Numbered from the stretch's first letter, positions 10,888-19,724 are shown. The stretch: 64,000 bases of DNA from Foliamicus sp965115835 (GCA_965115835.1 OZ220471.1:2692081-2756080), one strand, 5' to 3'. Notes: generated by a model from the sequence alone, not told the origin. Program-made: numbers and translations.

Positions 10888-11075
10888 AGGCTTCCGAACT
10901 CAGGGAACTGGACGCCGCCGGCCTCGGGCAGCGACTTCTCGAACTCCGGCGTGAGCAGTTGCAGCTGCGCTTGAGTCAGGCCACCGGCCAGGAGGCGCGC
11001 GTACATCGCCATCGCCAGTTGCGACGCGATATTGCGCGGATCAAGACCATAATGCGCGAGGTGGCCGGATCGTGA
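10884..11075 (+). CDS. rpmC: 50S ribosomal protein L29
   Basis: 63-residue helical L29 beside the tunnel exit. MKASELRELDAAGLGQRLLELRREQLQLRL is the typical first helix pair. ATG at 10884 overlaps the rplP stop and the gene's stop overlaps the GTG of rpsQ. Confidence 0.95.
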   Translation: MKASELRELDAAGLGQRLLELRREQLQLRLSQATGQEARVHRHRQLRRDIARIKTIMREVAGS

Positions 11076-11329
11076 GCGCGCCGGAACGCATTGCGCGGGT
11101 GCTGTCCGGCGGTTCGGACAAGACGCGCCGGGTTGCCGTGGAACGCCGCGTCAAGCATCCCATGTACGGGAAATACGTGCGGCGCACTACGCGCATGCTG
11201 GTGCACGACGAGGAGAACACTTCGCGCGAGGGCGATCTGATCGCGATTGCCGATGGCCGCCCCGTCTCGCGTCGCAAGTCCTGGAGGCTGGTTCGCGTGC
11301 TGAGGCGGGCGGACGGGAGCAGCGAGTGA
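11072..11329 (+). CDS. rpsQ: 30S ribosomal protein S17
   Basis: 85-residue S17, an OB-fold primary 16S rRNA binder. GGSDKTRRVAVERRVKHPMYGKYVRRT and the following H-D-E-x-N block match the family. It starts with GTG overlapping the rpmC stop (GTGA), one of the few non-ATG starts in the ribosomal run. Confidence 0.96.
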   Translation: MSAPERIARVLSGGSDKTRRVAVERRVKHPMYGKYVRRTTRMLVHDEENTSREGDLIAIADGRPVSRRKSWRLVRVLRRADGSSE

Positions 11330-11347
11330 CATCAGGGGCACGCGACC

Positions 11348-11716
11348 ATGATTCAAGCCCAAACCGTACTGAGCGCGGCCGACAACTCCGGCGCGCGCAA
11401 GCTGCAATGCATCAAGGTGCTCGGAGGATCGCGCCGGCGCTACGCGCGCATCGGCGACGTGATCCGGGTGACGGTCAAGGACTCGGCGCCACGTGGCCGC
11501 GTGCGCAAGGGCGAGATGTACCACGCGGTGGTGGTGCGCACCCGAAGCGGCGTGCGGCGCCCCGACGGTTCGCTGATTCGCTTCGACGGCAACGCCGCGG
11601 TGCTGCTGAATCCGCGGCTCGAGCCCGTGGGCACGCGCATCTTCGGGCCTGTCACCCGCGAATTGCGCGCCGCCCGCTTCATGAAGATCGTCTCGCTGGC
11701 CCCGGAGGTCCTGTAG
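11348..11716 (+). CDS. rplN: 50S ribosomal protein L14
   Basis: 122-residue L14, which forms intersubunit bridges and contacts the 30S body. MIQAQTVLSAADNSGARKLQCIKVLGGS and the end MKIVSLAPEVL are diagnostic. 18 bp after rpsQ; in E. coli this is the first gene of the spc operon, but no clear promoter or terminator separates it from rpsQ here. Confidence 0.98.
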   Translation: MIQAQTVLSAADNSGARKLQCIKVLGGSRRRYARIGDVIRVTVKDSAPRGRVRKGEMYHAVVVRTRSGVRRPDGSLIRFDGNAAVLLNPRLEPVGTRIFGPVTRELRAARFMKIVSLAPEVL

Positions 11717-11720
11717 GCCC

Positions 11721-12041
11721 ATGAAGCGATTGAAGACAGGCGACGAAGTGATCGTGACCGCCGGGGCGCACCGTGGCGAGCGCGGCGTCGTGCGCAGGCT
11801 CGTGGGCGACGACCGGGTGCTTATCGAGAACGTCAATCTGGTGCGCAAGCACCGCAAGCCGGATCCCCAGCGCAACCACCCTGGCGGCATTGTCGAGGAG
11901 GAGCGCCCGCTGCACGTGTCCAATGTGGCGCTCTACAACCCGCGCACCGAAAAGGGCGGTCGCATTGGCGTCAAGACGCTGGTCGAGGGCCAGCGTGTGC
12001 GCTACTTCAAGAGTGACGGCGAGGTCCTCGACTCGGCATGA
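11721..12041 (+). CDS. rplX: 50S ribosomal protein L24
   Basis: 106-residue L24, an assembly initiator with a KOW motif (KTGDEVIVTAGAHRGERGVV). NPGRTEKGGRIG-like text near the end (NPRTEKGGRIGVKTLVEG) matches the family. 4 bp after rplN, and its stop overlaps the rplE ATG. Confidence 0.97.
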   Translation: MKRLKTGDEVIVTAGAHRGERGVVRRLVGDDRVLIENVNLVRKHRKPDPQRNHPGGIVEEERPLHVSNVALYNPRTEKGGRIGVKTLVEGQRVRYFKSDGEVLDSA

Positions 12042-12577
12042 ACGCACTGGCGCACGCCTACCGCACCGAAATGGTACCGCGGCTCGTGGAGCGTCTGGGC
12101 TTGGGCAACCCCATGCAGGCGCCGAGGATCAGCAAGGTCACGCTCAACATGGGTGTGGGCGAGGGCGTGTCCGATCGCGGCGTGGTGAAGAAGGCTGCCG
12201 AGGATCTCACCCTGATCGCGGGGCAGCGCGCCGTCATCACGAACGCGCGCCGTTCCGTGGCCGCCTTCAAGGTGCGCGAGGGCTTTCCCATAGGTTGCAA
12301 GGTGACGTTGCGCCGCGCGCGCATGTACGACTTCCTGGAGCGCCTCGTGAATGTGGCGATCCCGCGCATTCGCGACTTCCGCGGTCTCGACCCGCGTTCT
12401 TTCGACGGGCGCGGCAACTACAACATCGGCGTGGCCGAGCAGATCATCTTTCCCGAAATCAACTACGACAACATCGACGCGATTCGCGGCCTCGACATCT
12501 CCATCACCACCACGGCGGTGGACGACGGGCAGGGCCGTGCGTTGCTCGACGAGTTCAAGTTTCCTTTCAAGAGGTAG
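12038..12577 (+). CDS. rplE: 50S ribosomal protein L5
   Basis: 179-residue L5, which binds 5S rRNA and contacts P-site tRNA. KVTLNMGVGEG, the KVREGFPIGCKVTLR block and GNYNIGVAEQIIFPEI are diagnostic. The ATG overlaps the rplX stop. Length and end (DEFKFPFKR) are normal. Confidence 0.98.
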   Translation: MNALAHAYRTEMVPRLVERLGLGNPMQAPRISKVTLNMGVGEGVSDRGVVKKAAEDLTLIAGQRAVITNARRSVAAFKVREGFPIGCKVTLRRARMYDFLERLVNVAIPRIRDFRGLDPRSFDGRGNYNIGVAEQIIFPEINYDNIDAIRGLDISITTTAVDDGQGRALLDEFKFPFKR

Positions 12578-12582
12578 CCGGC

Positions 12583-12888
12583 ATGGCCAAGACGAGCATG
12601 GTGGAACGCGAGCGCAAGCGCCTGCGCACGGTGGAGCGCTACAAGGAGCGCCGCGCCGGACTCAAGCGGATCATCAAGGACCGCTCCGCCAGTCCCGAGG
12701 CCCTCGCCGAGGCGCTGCAGGCCCTGCAGCGCCTGCCGCGCGATTCCAGCCCCGTACGCCTGCGCAATCGTTGCGCGATTACCGGCCGCCCCAGGGGTTA
12801 TTTCAACAAGTTCGGCATCAGTCGCAACAAGCTGCGCGAGGAAGCCATGTTCGGCAACATCCCCGGCGTGAGCAAGGCATCGTGGTGA
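12583..12888 (+). CDS. rpsN: 30S ribosomal protein S14 (long, zinc-free form)
   Basis: 101-residue S14 of the 30S head. The C-terminal block RLRNRCAITGRPRGYFNKFGISRNKLREEA is diagnostic; the CxxC pairs of the short zinc-binding paralogue are absent, so this is the C-minus form usual in proteobacteria. ATG at 12583 gives MAKTSMVERERKR. 5 bp after rplE. Confidence 0.97.
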   Translation: MAKTSMVERERKRLRTVERYKERRAGLKRIIKDRSASPEALAEALQALQRLPRDSSPVRLRNRCAITGRPRGYFNKFGISRNKLREEAMFGNIPGVSKASW

Positions 12889-12892
12889 CGGC

Positions 12893-13291
12893 ATGAGCAT
12901 GCAGGATCCCATTGCGGACATGCTCACGCGCATTCGCAACGCCCAGCAGGCCGGGCACGAGCAGGTGCGCATGCCCGGCTCCAACACCAGGGAGTCCATC
13001 GCCAGGGTGCTGGAATCCGAGGGCTATATCGAGGGCTACGAGATGTCCGGCGCGCCCGGCCCCGAGCGAACCTTGCGCATCGATCTGAAGTATCTGCGGG
13101 GCGAGCCCGTCATCCGCCGGCTGGAGCGCGCCTCCCGTCCCGGGCTGCGGCTCTATCGCGGCGTTGGCGAACTCCCCCGGGTGATGGGCGGTTTGGGCGT
13201 GGCCGTGATTTCCACCTCCAGGGGCGTCATGAGCGATCGCGAGTCCCGCGCTGCCGGACAGGGCGGCGAAGTGCTCTGCATCGTCAGTTAG
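12893..13291 (+). CDS. rpsH: 30S ribosomal protein S8
   Basis: 132-residue S8, a primary 16S rRNA binder that in E. coli represses the spc operon at rplE. MSMQDPIADMLTRIRNAQQAG and the end GVMSDREARxxGxGGExLCxV-like block (GVMSDRESRAAGQGGEVLCIV) are typical. 4 bp after rpsN. I could not identify the S8 target hairpin by eye. Confidence 0.97.
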   Translation: MSMQDPIADMLTRIRNAQQAGHEQVRMPGSNTRESIARVLESEGYIEGYEMSGAPGPERTLRIDLKYLRGEPVIRRLERASRPGLRLYRGVGELPRVMGGLGVAVISTSRGVMSDRESRAAGQGGEVLCIVS

Positions 13292-13324
13292 CCAAGGCCG
13301 GACTTTCGAGGAATTCAAGCCGTC

Positions 13325-13858
13325 ATGTCCCGTCTCGCCAAAAGACCCATACCCGTGCCCGCCGGCGTAACCGCCAGCTTCGCCGACGGCCTGCTGGCGG
13401 CCAGGGGGCCGAAGGGCGAGGACGCCGTGGCCGTGCACGCCGAGATCGAGATGCGCCTGGAAAACGGCGCCGTGAGCATTGCGCCGCGCTCCGGTTCGCG
13501 TCTCGCCCGCTGCATGACCGGCACCACCTGCGCCCTGGTGCGCAACCTGTTTACCGGCGTTACCGAAGGCTTCGAGCGGCGGCTGCAACTGGTGGGCACC
13601 GGCTACCGGGCCGAGGCCAGGGGGGACAAGCTGGCGCTGCAGCTCGGTTTTTCTCACCCCGTCGAGTACCGGATCCGCGACCGTGTTTCGGTGAAGACTC
13701 CGTCGCAAACCGAAATCGTGCTGGAATCGGTCAACCGGCAGCAGCTGGGGCAGACGGCCGCGGAAATCCGCGCGATCCGTCCCCCGGAGCCCTACAAGGG
13801 CAAGGGCGTGCGCTACCTGGGCGAGCAGTTGCGCCTGAAGGACGCAAAGAAGAAGTAG
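13325..13858 (+). CDS. rplF: 50S ribosomal protein L6
   Basis: 177-residue L6 near the GTPase-associated centre and sarcin-ricin loop. MSRLAKRPIPVPAGV at the start, LQLVGTGYRAEARGDKLALQLGFSHPV in the middle and PEPYKGKGVRYLGE at the end are diagnostic. 33 bp after rpsH. Confidence 0.98.
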   Translation: MSRLAKRPIPVPAGVTASFADGLLAARGPKGEDAVAVHAEIEMRLENGAVSIAPRSGSRLARCMTGTTCALVRNLFTGVTEGFERRLQLVGTGYRAEARGDKLALQLGFSHPVEYRIRDRVSVKTPSQTEIVLESVNRQQLGQTAAEIRAIRPPEPYKGKGVRYLGEQLRLKDAKKK

Positions 13859-13877
13859 GCGGAGGTTGTTGCCCGGC

Positions 13878-14231
13878 ATGGCCATCAAGAAGAAAGGCGC
13901 CCGCGTCCGCCGCGCCCGCAAGACGCGCGCGCGCATTGCCCGGCTGGGCAAGCCGAGGCTGTGCGTGCATCGCACCCCGCGTCACATCTACGCGCAGCTC
14001 ATCGCCCCCGCCGCCGGCAAGGTGCTGGCCACCTGCTCCACGTTGCAACTGCGCGCCGAACTGGAGAACACCGGCAACATCGCCGCCGCTGCGGCGGTGG
14101 GCAAGCGCCTGGGCGAGCAAGCCCTGAAGGCCGGCGTGGACAAGGTTGCCTTCGACCGTTCCGGGTTCCGCTTTCACGGGCGGATCAAGGCCCTGGCGGA
14201 TGCGGCGCGCGAAGCGGGACTGCAATTCTAG
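13878..14231 (+). CDS. rplR: 50S ribosomal protein L18
   Basis: 117-residue L18, a 5S rRNA-binding protein of the central protuberance. PRLCVHRTPRHIYAQLIAPAAGKVLATCST and the end FDRSGFRFHGRIKALADAAREAGLQF match the family. I chose ATG 13878 (MAIKKKGARVRRARK); a TTG 12 bp upstream, nearer the GGAGGT site, is an alternative adding four residues. Confidence 0.96.
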   Translation: MAIKKKGARVRRARKTRARIARLGKPRLCVHRTPRHIYAQLIAPAAGKVLATCSTLQLRAELENTGNIAAAAAVGKRLGEQALKAGVDKVAFDRSGFRFHGRIKALADAAREAGLQF

Positions 14232-14248
14232 GGAAACGGCGGCGGACC

Positions 14249-14749
14249 ATGGCGAACGAAAACGAGACCCGCGAAGACCTGCTCGAAAAGCTGGTGCATG
14301 TCAACCGCGTGGCCAAGGTGGTCAAGGGCGGCCGGCAGTTCGGCTTCACCGCGCTGACCGTGGTGGGCGACGGCGCCGGAACGGTGGGCTTCGGCCACAG
14401 CAAGGCCCGTGAAGTGCCGCTGGCGATCCAGAAGTCGCTGGCCGAAGCGCGCTCGGAAATGAAGCCTGTGAAGTTGCGCCGCGGGACTCTGCACTACGCC
14501 ATGACCGGGCGCCACGGCGCCACGCGGGTGTACATGCAGCCGGCTGCCGAGGGTACCGGCATCATCGCCGGGGGCGCCATGCGCGCGGTGTTCGAGTGCT
14601 GCGGGGTACGCAACGTGCTGGCCAAGCTGTACGGTTCGCGCAACCCGATCAATGTGGTGCGCGCCACCATCCAGGCGCTGCATCATGCCCGTTCGCCGGG
14701 CCAGGTGGCCCGCGCGCGCGGCAAGTCCGTCAAGGAAATCCTGGGTTGA
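14249..14749 (+). CDS. rpsE: 30S ribosomal protein S5
   Basis: 166-residue S5, involved in decoding fidelity and mRNA unwinding. The KVVKGGRQFGFTALTVVGDG domain, GFGHSKAREVPLAI and AAEGTGIIAGGAMRAVFE are diagnostic. 17 bp after rplR; its stop overlaps the rpmD ATG (TGATG). Confidence 0.98.
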   Translation: MANENETREDLLEKLVHVNRVAKVVKGGRQFGFTALTVVGDGAGTVGFGHSKAREVPLAIQKSLAEARSEMKPVKLRRGTLHYAMTGRHGATRVYMQPAAEGTGIIAGGAMRAVFECCGVRNVLAKLYGSRNPINVVRATIQALHHARSPGQVARARGKSVKEILG

Positions 14750-14940
14750 TGGCGAAGCGAAAGAACATGCGAATCACGCTCAAGCGCAGCTTGAACGGGC
14801 GCTTGCGCAAGCACCGGGCCTGCGTGCGCGGTCTGGGCCTGCGGCGCCTGCACCAGACCGTGACCGTTCCGGCCACCCCCGAGAACCTCGGCATGGCGCG
14901 CAAGGTGTCGTACATGCTTGATGTGGAGGAGCGGGACTGA
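14749..14940 (+). CDS. rpmD: 50S ribosomal protein L30
   Basis: 63-residue L30. ITLKRSLNGRLRKHRACVRGLGLRRLHQTV is the conserved core, with NLGMARKVSYMLDVEE at the end. It overlaps rpsE at its start and rplO at its end (TGATG), so the three genes are tightly coupled. Confidence 0.95.
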   Translation: MAKRKNMRITLKRSLNGRLRKHRACVRGLGLRRLHQTVTVPATPENLGMARKVSYMLDVEERD

Positions 14941-15374
14941 TGCTCAATGATCTGTCCCGGCCCGCAGGGCGCAGGCGTCGCAAGCGTGTGGGCCGCGGCG
15001 CCGCGGCTGGCGGCGGCAAGACCTGCGGGCGCGGCCATAAGGGCCAGCGTTCGCGCTCCGGATCCGGGCGCATGCGCGGCTTCGAGGGCGGTCAGATGCC
15101 GCTGCAGCGACGCCTGCCCAAGGTGGGCTTCCGCTCTCGCACCGCCCGCCGTACCGCGCGCATTCGCACCAGCGAAATCGCGTCTCTGGGCGTTGGCGCC
15201 GTGGACCTCGCGCTGCTCAGGGAACGCGGGCTGGCGCGCTTCGACGCTCGGGCCGCCAAGGTATTCCTCAGCGGCGAGATCGCCGCGCCGGTGAAGCTGG
15301 TGGGTATCGCCGTGACTGCCGGGGCGCGCAAGGCCATCGAGGCGGCTGGCGGATCGGTGGAGGAGAAGCGCTGA
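14940..15374 (+). CDS. rplO: 50S ribosomal protein L15
   Basis: 144-residue L15, a late assembly organiser of the 50S subunit. The basic Gly-rich N-terminal arm (RRRKRVGRGAAAGGGKTCGRGHKGQ) and FEGGQMPLQRRLPKVGF are diagnostic. Overlaps rpmD upstream and secY downstream. Confidence 0.97.
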   Translation: MLNDLSRPAGRRRRKRVGRGAAAGGGKTCGRGHKGQRSRSGSGRMRGFEGGQMPLQRRLPKVGFRSRTARRTARIRTSEIASLGVGAVDLALLRERGLARFDARAAKVFLSGEIAAPVKLVGIAVTAGARKAIEAAGGSVEEKR

Positions 15375-16723
15375 TGGCGCGGCGCGGTTCCGGCGGCGTG
15401 TTCAACCCCGCGTCCGCACTCGGCGAGGCCACCCGCTTCTCCGACCTGCGCAAGCGCCTGCTGTTTCTGGCAGGCGCGCTCGTCGTGTACCGCATCGGCG
15501 CCTTCATCCCCGTGCCCGGCGTGGATCCGGACGCCCTGGCGCAGTTCTTCCAGCAGCAGGAAGGCACCATCCTGAGCATGATGAACATGTTCTCCGGGGG
15601 CGCGCTGGAACGGCTGTCGATCTTCGCGCTCGGCATCATGCCCTATATCTCCGCCTCGATCATCATGCAGTTGGCTGGCGTGGTTGTGCCCACGCTGGCC
15701 CAGCTCCGCAAGGAAGGCGAGTCCGGCCGCCGCCAGATCGTCAAGTACACCCGCTATTTCACCGTGGTCCTGGCTACCTTCCAGTCCATCGCCATGTCGG
15801 CGGCGTTGCAAGGGCAGGGGGTAGTCATCGATCCCGGCCCGGCCTTCGTGATGACGGCGGCGCTCACGCTCACCACCGGCACCGTGTTCCTGATGTGGCT
15901 GGGCGAGCAGATCACGGAGCGCGGCATCGGCAACGGCATTTCCATGATCATCCTCGCCAGCATCCTTGCCGGGCTGCCGTCGGCCTTCGGCGGCACCCTG
16001 CAGCTGGTGGGCACCGGCGAGCTGAGCGGCGCATTCGCACTGATCCTGATGCTCCTGATCCTGGGCGTGACCGCTTTCGTGGTGTTCGTGGAACGCGCCC
16101 AGCGGCGCATCCCGGTCAACTACGCCAAGCGCATGCAGGGCCGGCGCATGTATGCCGGCCAATCCAGCCACCTGCCGTTCAAGCTCAACATGTCCGGCGT
16201 GATTCCGCCCATCTTCGCCAGCAGCATCATCCTGTTTCCCGCCACGCTTGCCTCCTGGTTCGGAACCGCCGAGGGCTTCGGCTGGCTGCAGACCCTGGGC
16301 GCCCGCCTTTCGCCGGGGCAGCCCGTCTACGTGATGCTCTACGGCGGGCTGATCCTGTTCTTCGCGTTCTTCTACACGGCGCTGGTGTTCAACGCGCGGG
16401 ACACCGCCGATAACCTGAGGCGTTCGGGCGCCTTCATCCCCGGCATCCGTCCGGGCCGGCAAACAGCCGATTACATCGACCGGGTCCTCACCCGCATCAC
16501 CCTGTGGGGCGGCCTGTACATCACCGCCGTGTGCCTGATGCCGGAGTTCCTTATCATGCAATGGCAGGTGCCGTTCTACTTTGGCGGCACCTCGCTGCTC
16601 ATCATGGTGGTGGTCACCATGGATTTCCTGGCCCAACTGCAGGCGCACATGATGTCGCACCAGTACGAGGGTCTGATGAAAAAGGCCAACCTGGGCTCGT
16701 ACGGCCGCCGGGGGCCGCGCTGA
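15374..16723 (+). CDS. secY: Protein translocase channel SecY
   Basis: 449-residue inner-membrane channel of the Sec translocon, with ten predicted transmembrane helices. The first-helix block RLLFLAGALVVYRIGAFIPVPG and the plug/second-helix region LSIFALGIMPYISASIIMQL are conserved, and the cytosolic loop GRRQIVKYTRYFTVVLA is typical. ATG overlaps the rplO stop. It sits between rplO and rpmJ, the usual spc-operon place. Confidence 0.98.
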   Translation: MARRGSGGVFNPASALGEATRFSDLRKRLLFLAGALVVYRIGAFIPVPGVDPDALAQFFQQQEGTILSMMNMFSGGALERLSIFALGIMPYISASIIMQLAGVVVPTLAQLRKEGESGRRQIVKYTRYFTVVLATFQSIAMSAALQGQGVVIDPGPAFVMTAALTLTTGTVFLMWLGEQITERGIGNGISMIILASILAGLPSAFGGTLQLVGTGELSGAFALILMLLILGVTAFVVFVERAQRRIPVNYAKRMQGRRMYAGQSSHLPFKLNMSGVIPPIFASSIILFPATLASWFGTAEGFGWLQTLGARLSPGQPVYVMLYGGLILFFAFFYTALVFNARDTADNLRRSGAFIPGIRPGRQTADYIDRVLTRITLWGGLYITAVCLMPEFLIMQWQVPFYFGGTSLLIMVVVTMDFLAQLQAHMMSHQYEGLMKKANLGSYGRRGPR

Positions 16724-16757
16724 AGGACCGGCTTGGGGAACATGAAGGAGAAAGCTT

Positions 16758-16871
16758 GTGAAAGTACGCGCATCGGTAAGGAAGATTTGCCGCAATTGCA
16801 AAATTGTGCGGCGCCGCGGCGTGCTGCGCGTCTTGTGCACGGACCCGCGGCACAAGCAGCGGCAGGGTTGA
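16758..16871 (+). CDS. rpmJ: 50S ribosomal protein L36 (37 aa)
   Basis: A 37-codon gene starting with GTG at 16758 after AAGGAG (16745-16750). The product MKVRASVRKICRNCKIVRRR... has the zinc-ribbon ligands Cys11, Cys14, Cys27 and His32, so this is the zinc-binding form of L36. It lies between secY and rpsM, its standard place in bacteria. Followed by a 61-bp gap before rpsM, which shows no clear terminator. Confidence 0.95.
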   Translation: MKVRASVRKICRNCKIVRRRGVLRVLCTDPRHKQRQG

Positions 16872-16932
16872 GAGCAGTGCCCGGGCAGCCACCCGTTGCG
16901 GCTCCGTTCCTCGCCGGCAGGGAGGGCTGAGC

Positions 16933-17289
16933 ATGGCGCGCATCGCCGGAATCAACGTGCCCGTATACAAGCATGTGCGCATCGCGCTCACGCACATCTA
17001 CGGTATCGGCCCCAGTCGCGCGCTGGAGGTTTGCGCGCTCTCGAACGTGCCTCCCGACGAGCAGGTGAAGGATCTGGACGAGGCCTCGGTCGAGAGGATC
17101 CGCGCAACGGTGGCCCGCTACCGGCTCGAGGGCGACCTGCGTCGCGAGAACTCCATGAACGTCAAGCGGCTGATGGACCTGGGCTGCTACCGCGGGCTGC
17201 GCCATCGGCGCGGGCTGCCGGTACGCGGCCAGCGCAGCCGCACCAACGCGCGCACCCGCAAGGGGCCGCGCCGTCCCATCCGCAAGTAG
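16933..17289 (+). CDS. rpsM: 30S ribosomal protein S13
   Basis: 118-residue S13 of the 30S head, contacting P-site tRNA and the 50S subunit. MARIAGINVPVYKHVRIALTHIYGIG and the tail RGLPVRGQRSRTNARTRKGPRRPIRK are diagnostic. GGAGGG site at 16921. First gene of the alpha set rpsM-rpsK-rpsD-rpoA-rplQ. Confidence 0.98.
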   Translation: MARIAGINVPVYKHVRIALTHIYGIGPSRALEVCALSNVPPDEQVKDLDEASVERIRATVARYRLEGDLRRENSMNVKRLMDLGCYRGLRHRRGLPVRGQRSRTNARTRKGPRRPIRK

Positions 17290-17299
17290 GGGGCCTCTC

Positions 17300-17686
17300 A
17301 TGGCACGACCGAAACCCCGGAAAAAAACGGCCAGGCGCAACGTTACCGAAGGCGTTGCGCACATTCACGCGTCGTTCAACAACACCATCATCACGATCAC
17401 CGACCCGCAGGGCAACGCACTGTCCTGGGCCACCTCCGGCGGCTCGGGTTTTCGCGGCTCGCGCAAGTCCACGCCCTTTGCCGCCCAGGTGGCTGCCGAG
17501 CGCGCCGCCAACCGAGCGCGCGAAATGGGCATGTCCAGCCTGCAGGTACGCGTGCGGGGCCCCGGACCCGGACGCGAGTCGGCGGTGCGTGCGCTCAACG
17601 CCGCCGGTTTTCGTATCACCCACATCAAGGATGTCACGCCCATTCCTCATAACGGCTGCCGCGCGCCCAAGCGGCGCCGCGTATAG
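17300..17686 (+). CDS. rpsK: 30S ribosomal protein S11
   Basis: 128-residue S11 of the 30S platform. VAHIHASFNNTIITITDPQGNALSWATSGGSGFRGSRKSTP and the end TPIPHNGCRAPKRRRV are diagnostic; the Asn-Gly here can form isoaspartate in E. coli. 10 bp after rpsM. Confidence 0.98.
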   Translation: MARPKPRKKTARRNVTEGVAHIHASFNNTIITITDPQGNALSWATSGGSGFRGSRKSTPFAAQVAAERAANRAREMGMSSLQVRVRGPGPGRESAVRALNAAGFRITHIKDVTPIPHNGCRAPKRRRV

Positions 17687-17698
17687 GGGGCAGGCGGC

Positions 17699-18322
17699 AT
17701 GGCTCGCTATACCGGACCGGTTTGCAAGCTCTCGCGGCGCGAGGGCATGGACCTCCTGCTCAAGAGCCGGGTCCGCTCGCTGGAGGACAAGTGCCGGCAC
17801 GACCGGCCGCCGGGAGCGCGCAGCACGCAGCGCCCCGGTCGTCTCTCCGACTACGGCCTGCAACTCCGCGAGAAGCAGAAGCTGCGCCGTATCTACGGCG
17901 TTCTGGAGCGGCAGTTCCGCAACTACTACAAGCGCGCCGCGCGCCAGAAGGGCTCCACCGGCGAGAACCTGCTGCGCCTGCTGGAAGGCCGGCTGGACAA
18001 CATCGTGTATCGTCTGGGTTTTGCCGCTACCCGCCCCGAGGCCCGGCAGCTGGTCTCGCATCGCGGCGTACAGGTGAACGGTCGCCCGGTCAACATCCCG
18101 TCCTTCCAGGTGGAGGCGGGCGATGTCGTTGCCGTGCATCCGCGCGCGCGGGAGCATCTGAGGATCCGCAACGCCCTGGAAATTGCCCGCCAGCTCGGTT
18201 TGCCCGAGTGGCTGGAGGTGGATGAAGAGGCCCTGTCCGGCGTCGTCAAGAGCCTGCCCGAGCGCGAGGAAGTCCTTCCCGACATCAACGAAAGTCTGGT
18301 TGTCGAGCTTTATTCGAAATAA
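17699..18322 (+). CDS. rpsD: 30S ribosomal protein S4
   Basis: 207-residue S4, an assembly initiator and mRNA-entry helicase component; in E. coli it represses the alpha operon. MARYTGPVCKLSRREG, the S4 RNA-binding domain (LDNIVYRLGFAATRPEARQLVSHRGVQVNGRPVNIPS) and the end NESLVVELYSK are typical. No zinc-binding Cys cluster is present. 12 bp after rpsK. Confidence 0.98.
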   Translation: MARYTGPVCKLSRREGMDLLLKSRVRSLEDKCRHDRPPGARSTQRPGRLSDYGLQLREKQKLRRIYGVLERQFRNYYKRAARQKGSTGENLLRLLEGRLDNIVYRLGFAATRPEARQLVSHRGVQVNGRPVNIPSFQVEAGDVVAVHPRAREHLRIRNALEIARQLGLPEWLEVDEEALSGVVKSLPEREEVLPDINESLVVELYSK

Positions 18323-18337
18323 TCGGAGTTCTAGCGC

Positions 18338-19333
18338 ATGGACCAATCCGTACATACCTTCCTGAAACCCCGCATCGTGAAAGTGGAGGAGCGCGGCGCA
18401 CCCAACCGGGCGCGCATCACCATCGAGCCTCTGGAGCGCGGTTTCGGCCATACACTGGGCAACGCGCTGCGCCGCCTGCTGCTTTCCAGCATGCCGGGCG
18501 CGGCCATCGTCGAGGCCGAAATCCACAATCAGGTGCTGCATGAGTACAGCGCCATTGAGGGCGTCAAGGAAGATGTGGTGGAAATCCTTCTCAACCTCAA
18601 GGGAGTGGCCGTGCGCATGCACGCGCGCTCCAGCGCCGAGTTGATGCTGGTGAAGAAGGGGCCGGGCCAGGTCACCGCAGGCGACATCGCCACCGATCAC
18701 GATGTGGTCATCGCCAATCCGGACCAGCACATTGCCACGCTCACCTCGGGCGTGGAACTGGGCATGCGGCTGGTCGTGGCTACCGGGCGCGGCTATCGAC
18801 CCGCCACCCGTACCGCCGAGGTGACCGAAGGCGCCGTCACCATGGGGCGGCTGCAGCTCGACGCCTCGTTCAGCCCGGTGCGGCGCGTGAGCTACGATGT
18901 GGAAGCCGCGCGCGTGGAACGGCGCACCGATCTCGACCGGCTGATCGTGGAACTGGAGACCAACGGCACCATCGACCCGGGCGATGCGGTGCGGCGAGCC
19001 GGCGAAATCCTGCGCGACCAGTTGGCCGTGTTCGTGGAATTGGCGCCCAGCGAGAGCGTGGGGATGCTGGGGCTGGATTCGCAGTTGCGCCAGCTCTACA
19101 TGTCGCCCGTCGAGGACCTGCAACTCAGCACGCGCTCGTTGAATTGTCTCAAGAGCGAAAACATCCATTTTGTGGGCGATCTGGTGAAGAAGACCGAAAC
19201 AGAGCTGCTGCGCACCCCCAATTTCGGCAGGAAAACGCTCGAAGAGATCAGCGAGAAGCTGGGCGAACGGGAGCTCGAGCTGGGCACTGACCTGCCTGAT
19301 TGGCCGCCGGCCGGACTCAGGACGGCCGCCTGA
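18338..19333 (+). CDS. rpoA: RNA polymerase subunit alpha
   Basis: 331-residue alpha subunit. The N-terminal assembly domain (ERGFGHTLGNALRRLLLSSMPGAA, residues about 30-53) is followed by a linker and the C-terminal DNA-binding domain with the helix-hairpin-helix LLRTPNFGRKTLEEISEKL. ATG at 18338 follows TCGGAG at 18323. Between rpsD and rplQ as in E. coli. Confidence 0.98.
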   Translation: MDQSVHTFLKPRIVKVEERGAPNRARITIEPLERGFGHTLGNALRRLLLSSMPGAAIVEAEIHNQVLHEYSAIEGVKEDVVEILLNLKGVAVRMHARSSAELMLVKKGPGQVTAGDIATDHDVVIANPDQHIATLTSGVELGMRLVVATGRGYRPATRTAEVTEGAVTMGRLQLDASFSPVRRVSYDVEAARVERRTDLDRLIVELETNGTIDPGDAVRRAGEILRDQLAVFVELAPSESVGMLGLDSQLRQLYMSPVEDLQLSTRSLNCLKSENIHFVGDLVKKTETELLRTPNFGRKTLEEISEKLGERELELGTDLPDWPPAGLRTAA

Positions 19334-19355
19334 CCCCGCAAGGGAAGATCCCGCG

Positions 19356-19724
19356 ATGCGTCACCGCAAATCCGGTCGCAGCCTGGGTCGCGACAGTGCC
19401 CACAGGCGCGCCATGTTCCGCAACATGGCCGCCTCGCTGATCGAGCACGAGCGCATCACTACCACCGTGCCCAGGGCCAGGGAACTGAGGCGCGTGGTGG
19501 AGCCGCTGATCACGCTGGCCGGCGAAGACGGCGTGGCGCGTCGCCGGCTGGCCTTCAGCCGCCTGCGCAACCGCAAGGCCGTGGGCAAGCTGTTCAACGA
19601 GCTGGGGCCGCGCTACAAGGCGCGGCCCGGCGGCTACCTGAGCATTCTCAAGAAGGGCCCCCGCCCGGGCGACGCCGCCCCCATGGCTATTGTTCGTCTC
19701 GTCGAAGATTCGCCTCCCGAATAG
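19356..19724 (+). CDS. rplQ: 50S ribosomal protein L17
   Basis: 122-residue L17 near the tunnel exit. MRHRKSGRSLGRDSAHRRAMFRNMAASLIEHERITTTVPRA is diagnostic. Last gene of the ribosomal block, 22 bp after rpoA. I saw no convincing rho-independent terminator in the following 179 bp. Confidence 0.98.
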   Translation: MRHRKSGRSLGRDSAHRRAMFRNMAASLIEHERITTTVPRARELRRVVEPLITLAGEDGVARRRLAFSRLRNRKAVGKLFNELGPRYKARPGGYLSILKKGPRPGDAAPMAIVRLVEDSPPE